From assembly GCA_005800865.1 (NCBI GenBank), contig SYEI01000013.1, positions 1 through 5,957 on the forward strand: a DNA stretch of 5,957 nucleotides. Reading direction: 5' to 3'. This document shows, piece by piece, positions 5,942-5,957 of the stretch (position 1 is its first letter; every line of letters begins with the position of its first letter). This stretch comes from Bacteroidota bacterium. Its GTDB lineage: Bacteria > Bacteroidota > Bacteroidia > B-17B0 > Aurantibacillaceae. Position numbers and translations under genes: made by a program. Below the pieces are notes generated by a model. The model made no database searches. It saw nothing but the letters and a program-made list of their open reading frames with translations, and had not been told where the DNA came from.

Positions 5942-5957
5942 AATTAATCAGATTTAT

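Noticed and set aside
4926..5957. Second aldehyde dehydrogenase as a frameshifted full-length gene
   Set aside because: I read the sequence after 5804 in the plus frame in line with the gene and looked for ELGGK, CCAGSR or EIFGPV-like motifs; none appear. The C-terminal strand-like tail is already present before the stop, so the gene looks complete.
1..5957. tRNA, rRNA, CRISPR array, insertion sequence or phage attachment site
   Set aside because: No cloverleaf, rRNA-like block, regularly spaced repeats, transposase motifs or paired direct repeats were seen on either strand by eye.

Overview
The window looks like a chromosomal segment of an AT-rich member of the Bacteroidota, probably Flavobacteriia-like. 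The signs are strong A/T bias, mostly absent Shine-Dalgarno sites, an exported protein whose signal peptide ends in Ala before Gln, a TAnnTTTG-type promoter element, and a dispersed-repeat-like intergenic element of the CGCAGAG/CGCAAAG kind. The assignment comes from style and protein resemblance only. No rRNA, tRNA, CRISPR array, transposase or phage gene is visible.

Layout: (1) 7-450, plus strand: a small secreted protein of unknown function with a Lys/Ala-rich tail. (2) 467-499: a perfect palindrome with A and T flanks that serves as a shared terminator between convergent genes. (3) 2341 down to 498, minus strand: a two-gene unit, an adenylyl-sulfate kinase (CysC) family protein starting at TTG, followed with a one-base stop/start overlap (TGATG) by a FemAB/BioF2-type GNAT-fold acyltransferase. 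(4) 2342-2420: a short divergent promoter region. (5) 2421-5804, plus strand: a deoxyribose-phosphate aldolase of the long, human-DERA-like type, a 120-base gap holding an imperfect inverted repeat, a full catalytic aldehyde dehydrogenase, and 12 bases later a short aldehyde-dehydrogenase-like protein without catalytic residues. (6) 5805-5957: no intact gene; two weak hairpins and a 50-codon start-less minus-strand reading frame that may be a gene remnant.

The plus-strand genes form a coherent pathway. DeoC splits 2-deoxyribose-5-phosphate into glyceraldehyde-3-phosphate and acetaldehyde, and the dehydrogenase can oxidise acetaldehyde to acetate. The most interesting point is the dehydrogenase pair. 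One active protein of 489 residues that ends before the usual C-terminal strand, followed by a 292-residue pseudoenzyme that keeps a coenzyme-domain-like region and a C-terminal strand-like tail, has the architecture of the two-domain ALDH16 family split into two genes. The minus-strand pair is less clear: a CysC-like kinase with changed substrate-loop residues, no sulfate-activation partners in view, and tight coupling to an acyltransferase suggest a role outside ordinary sulfate assimilation, but the substrate cannot be read from sequence alone.
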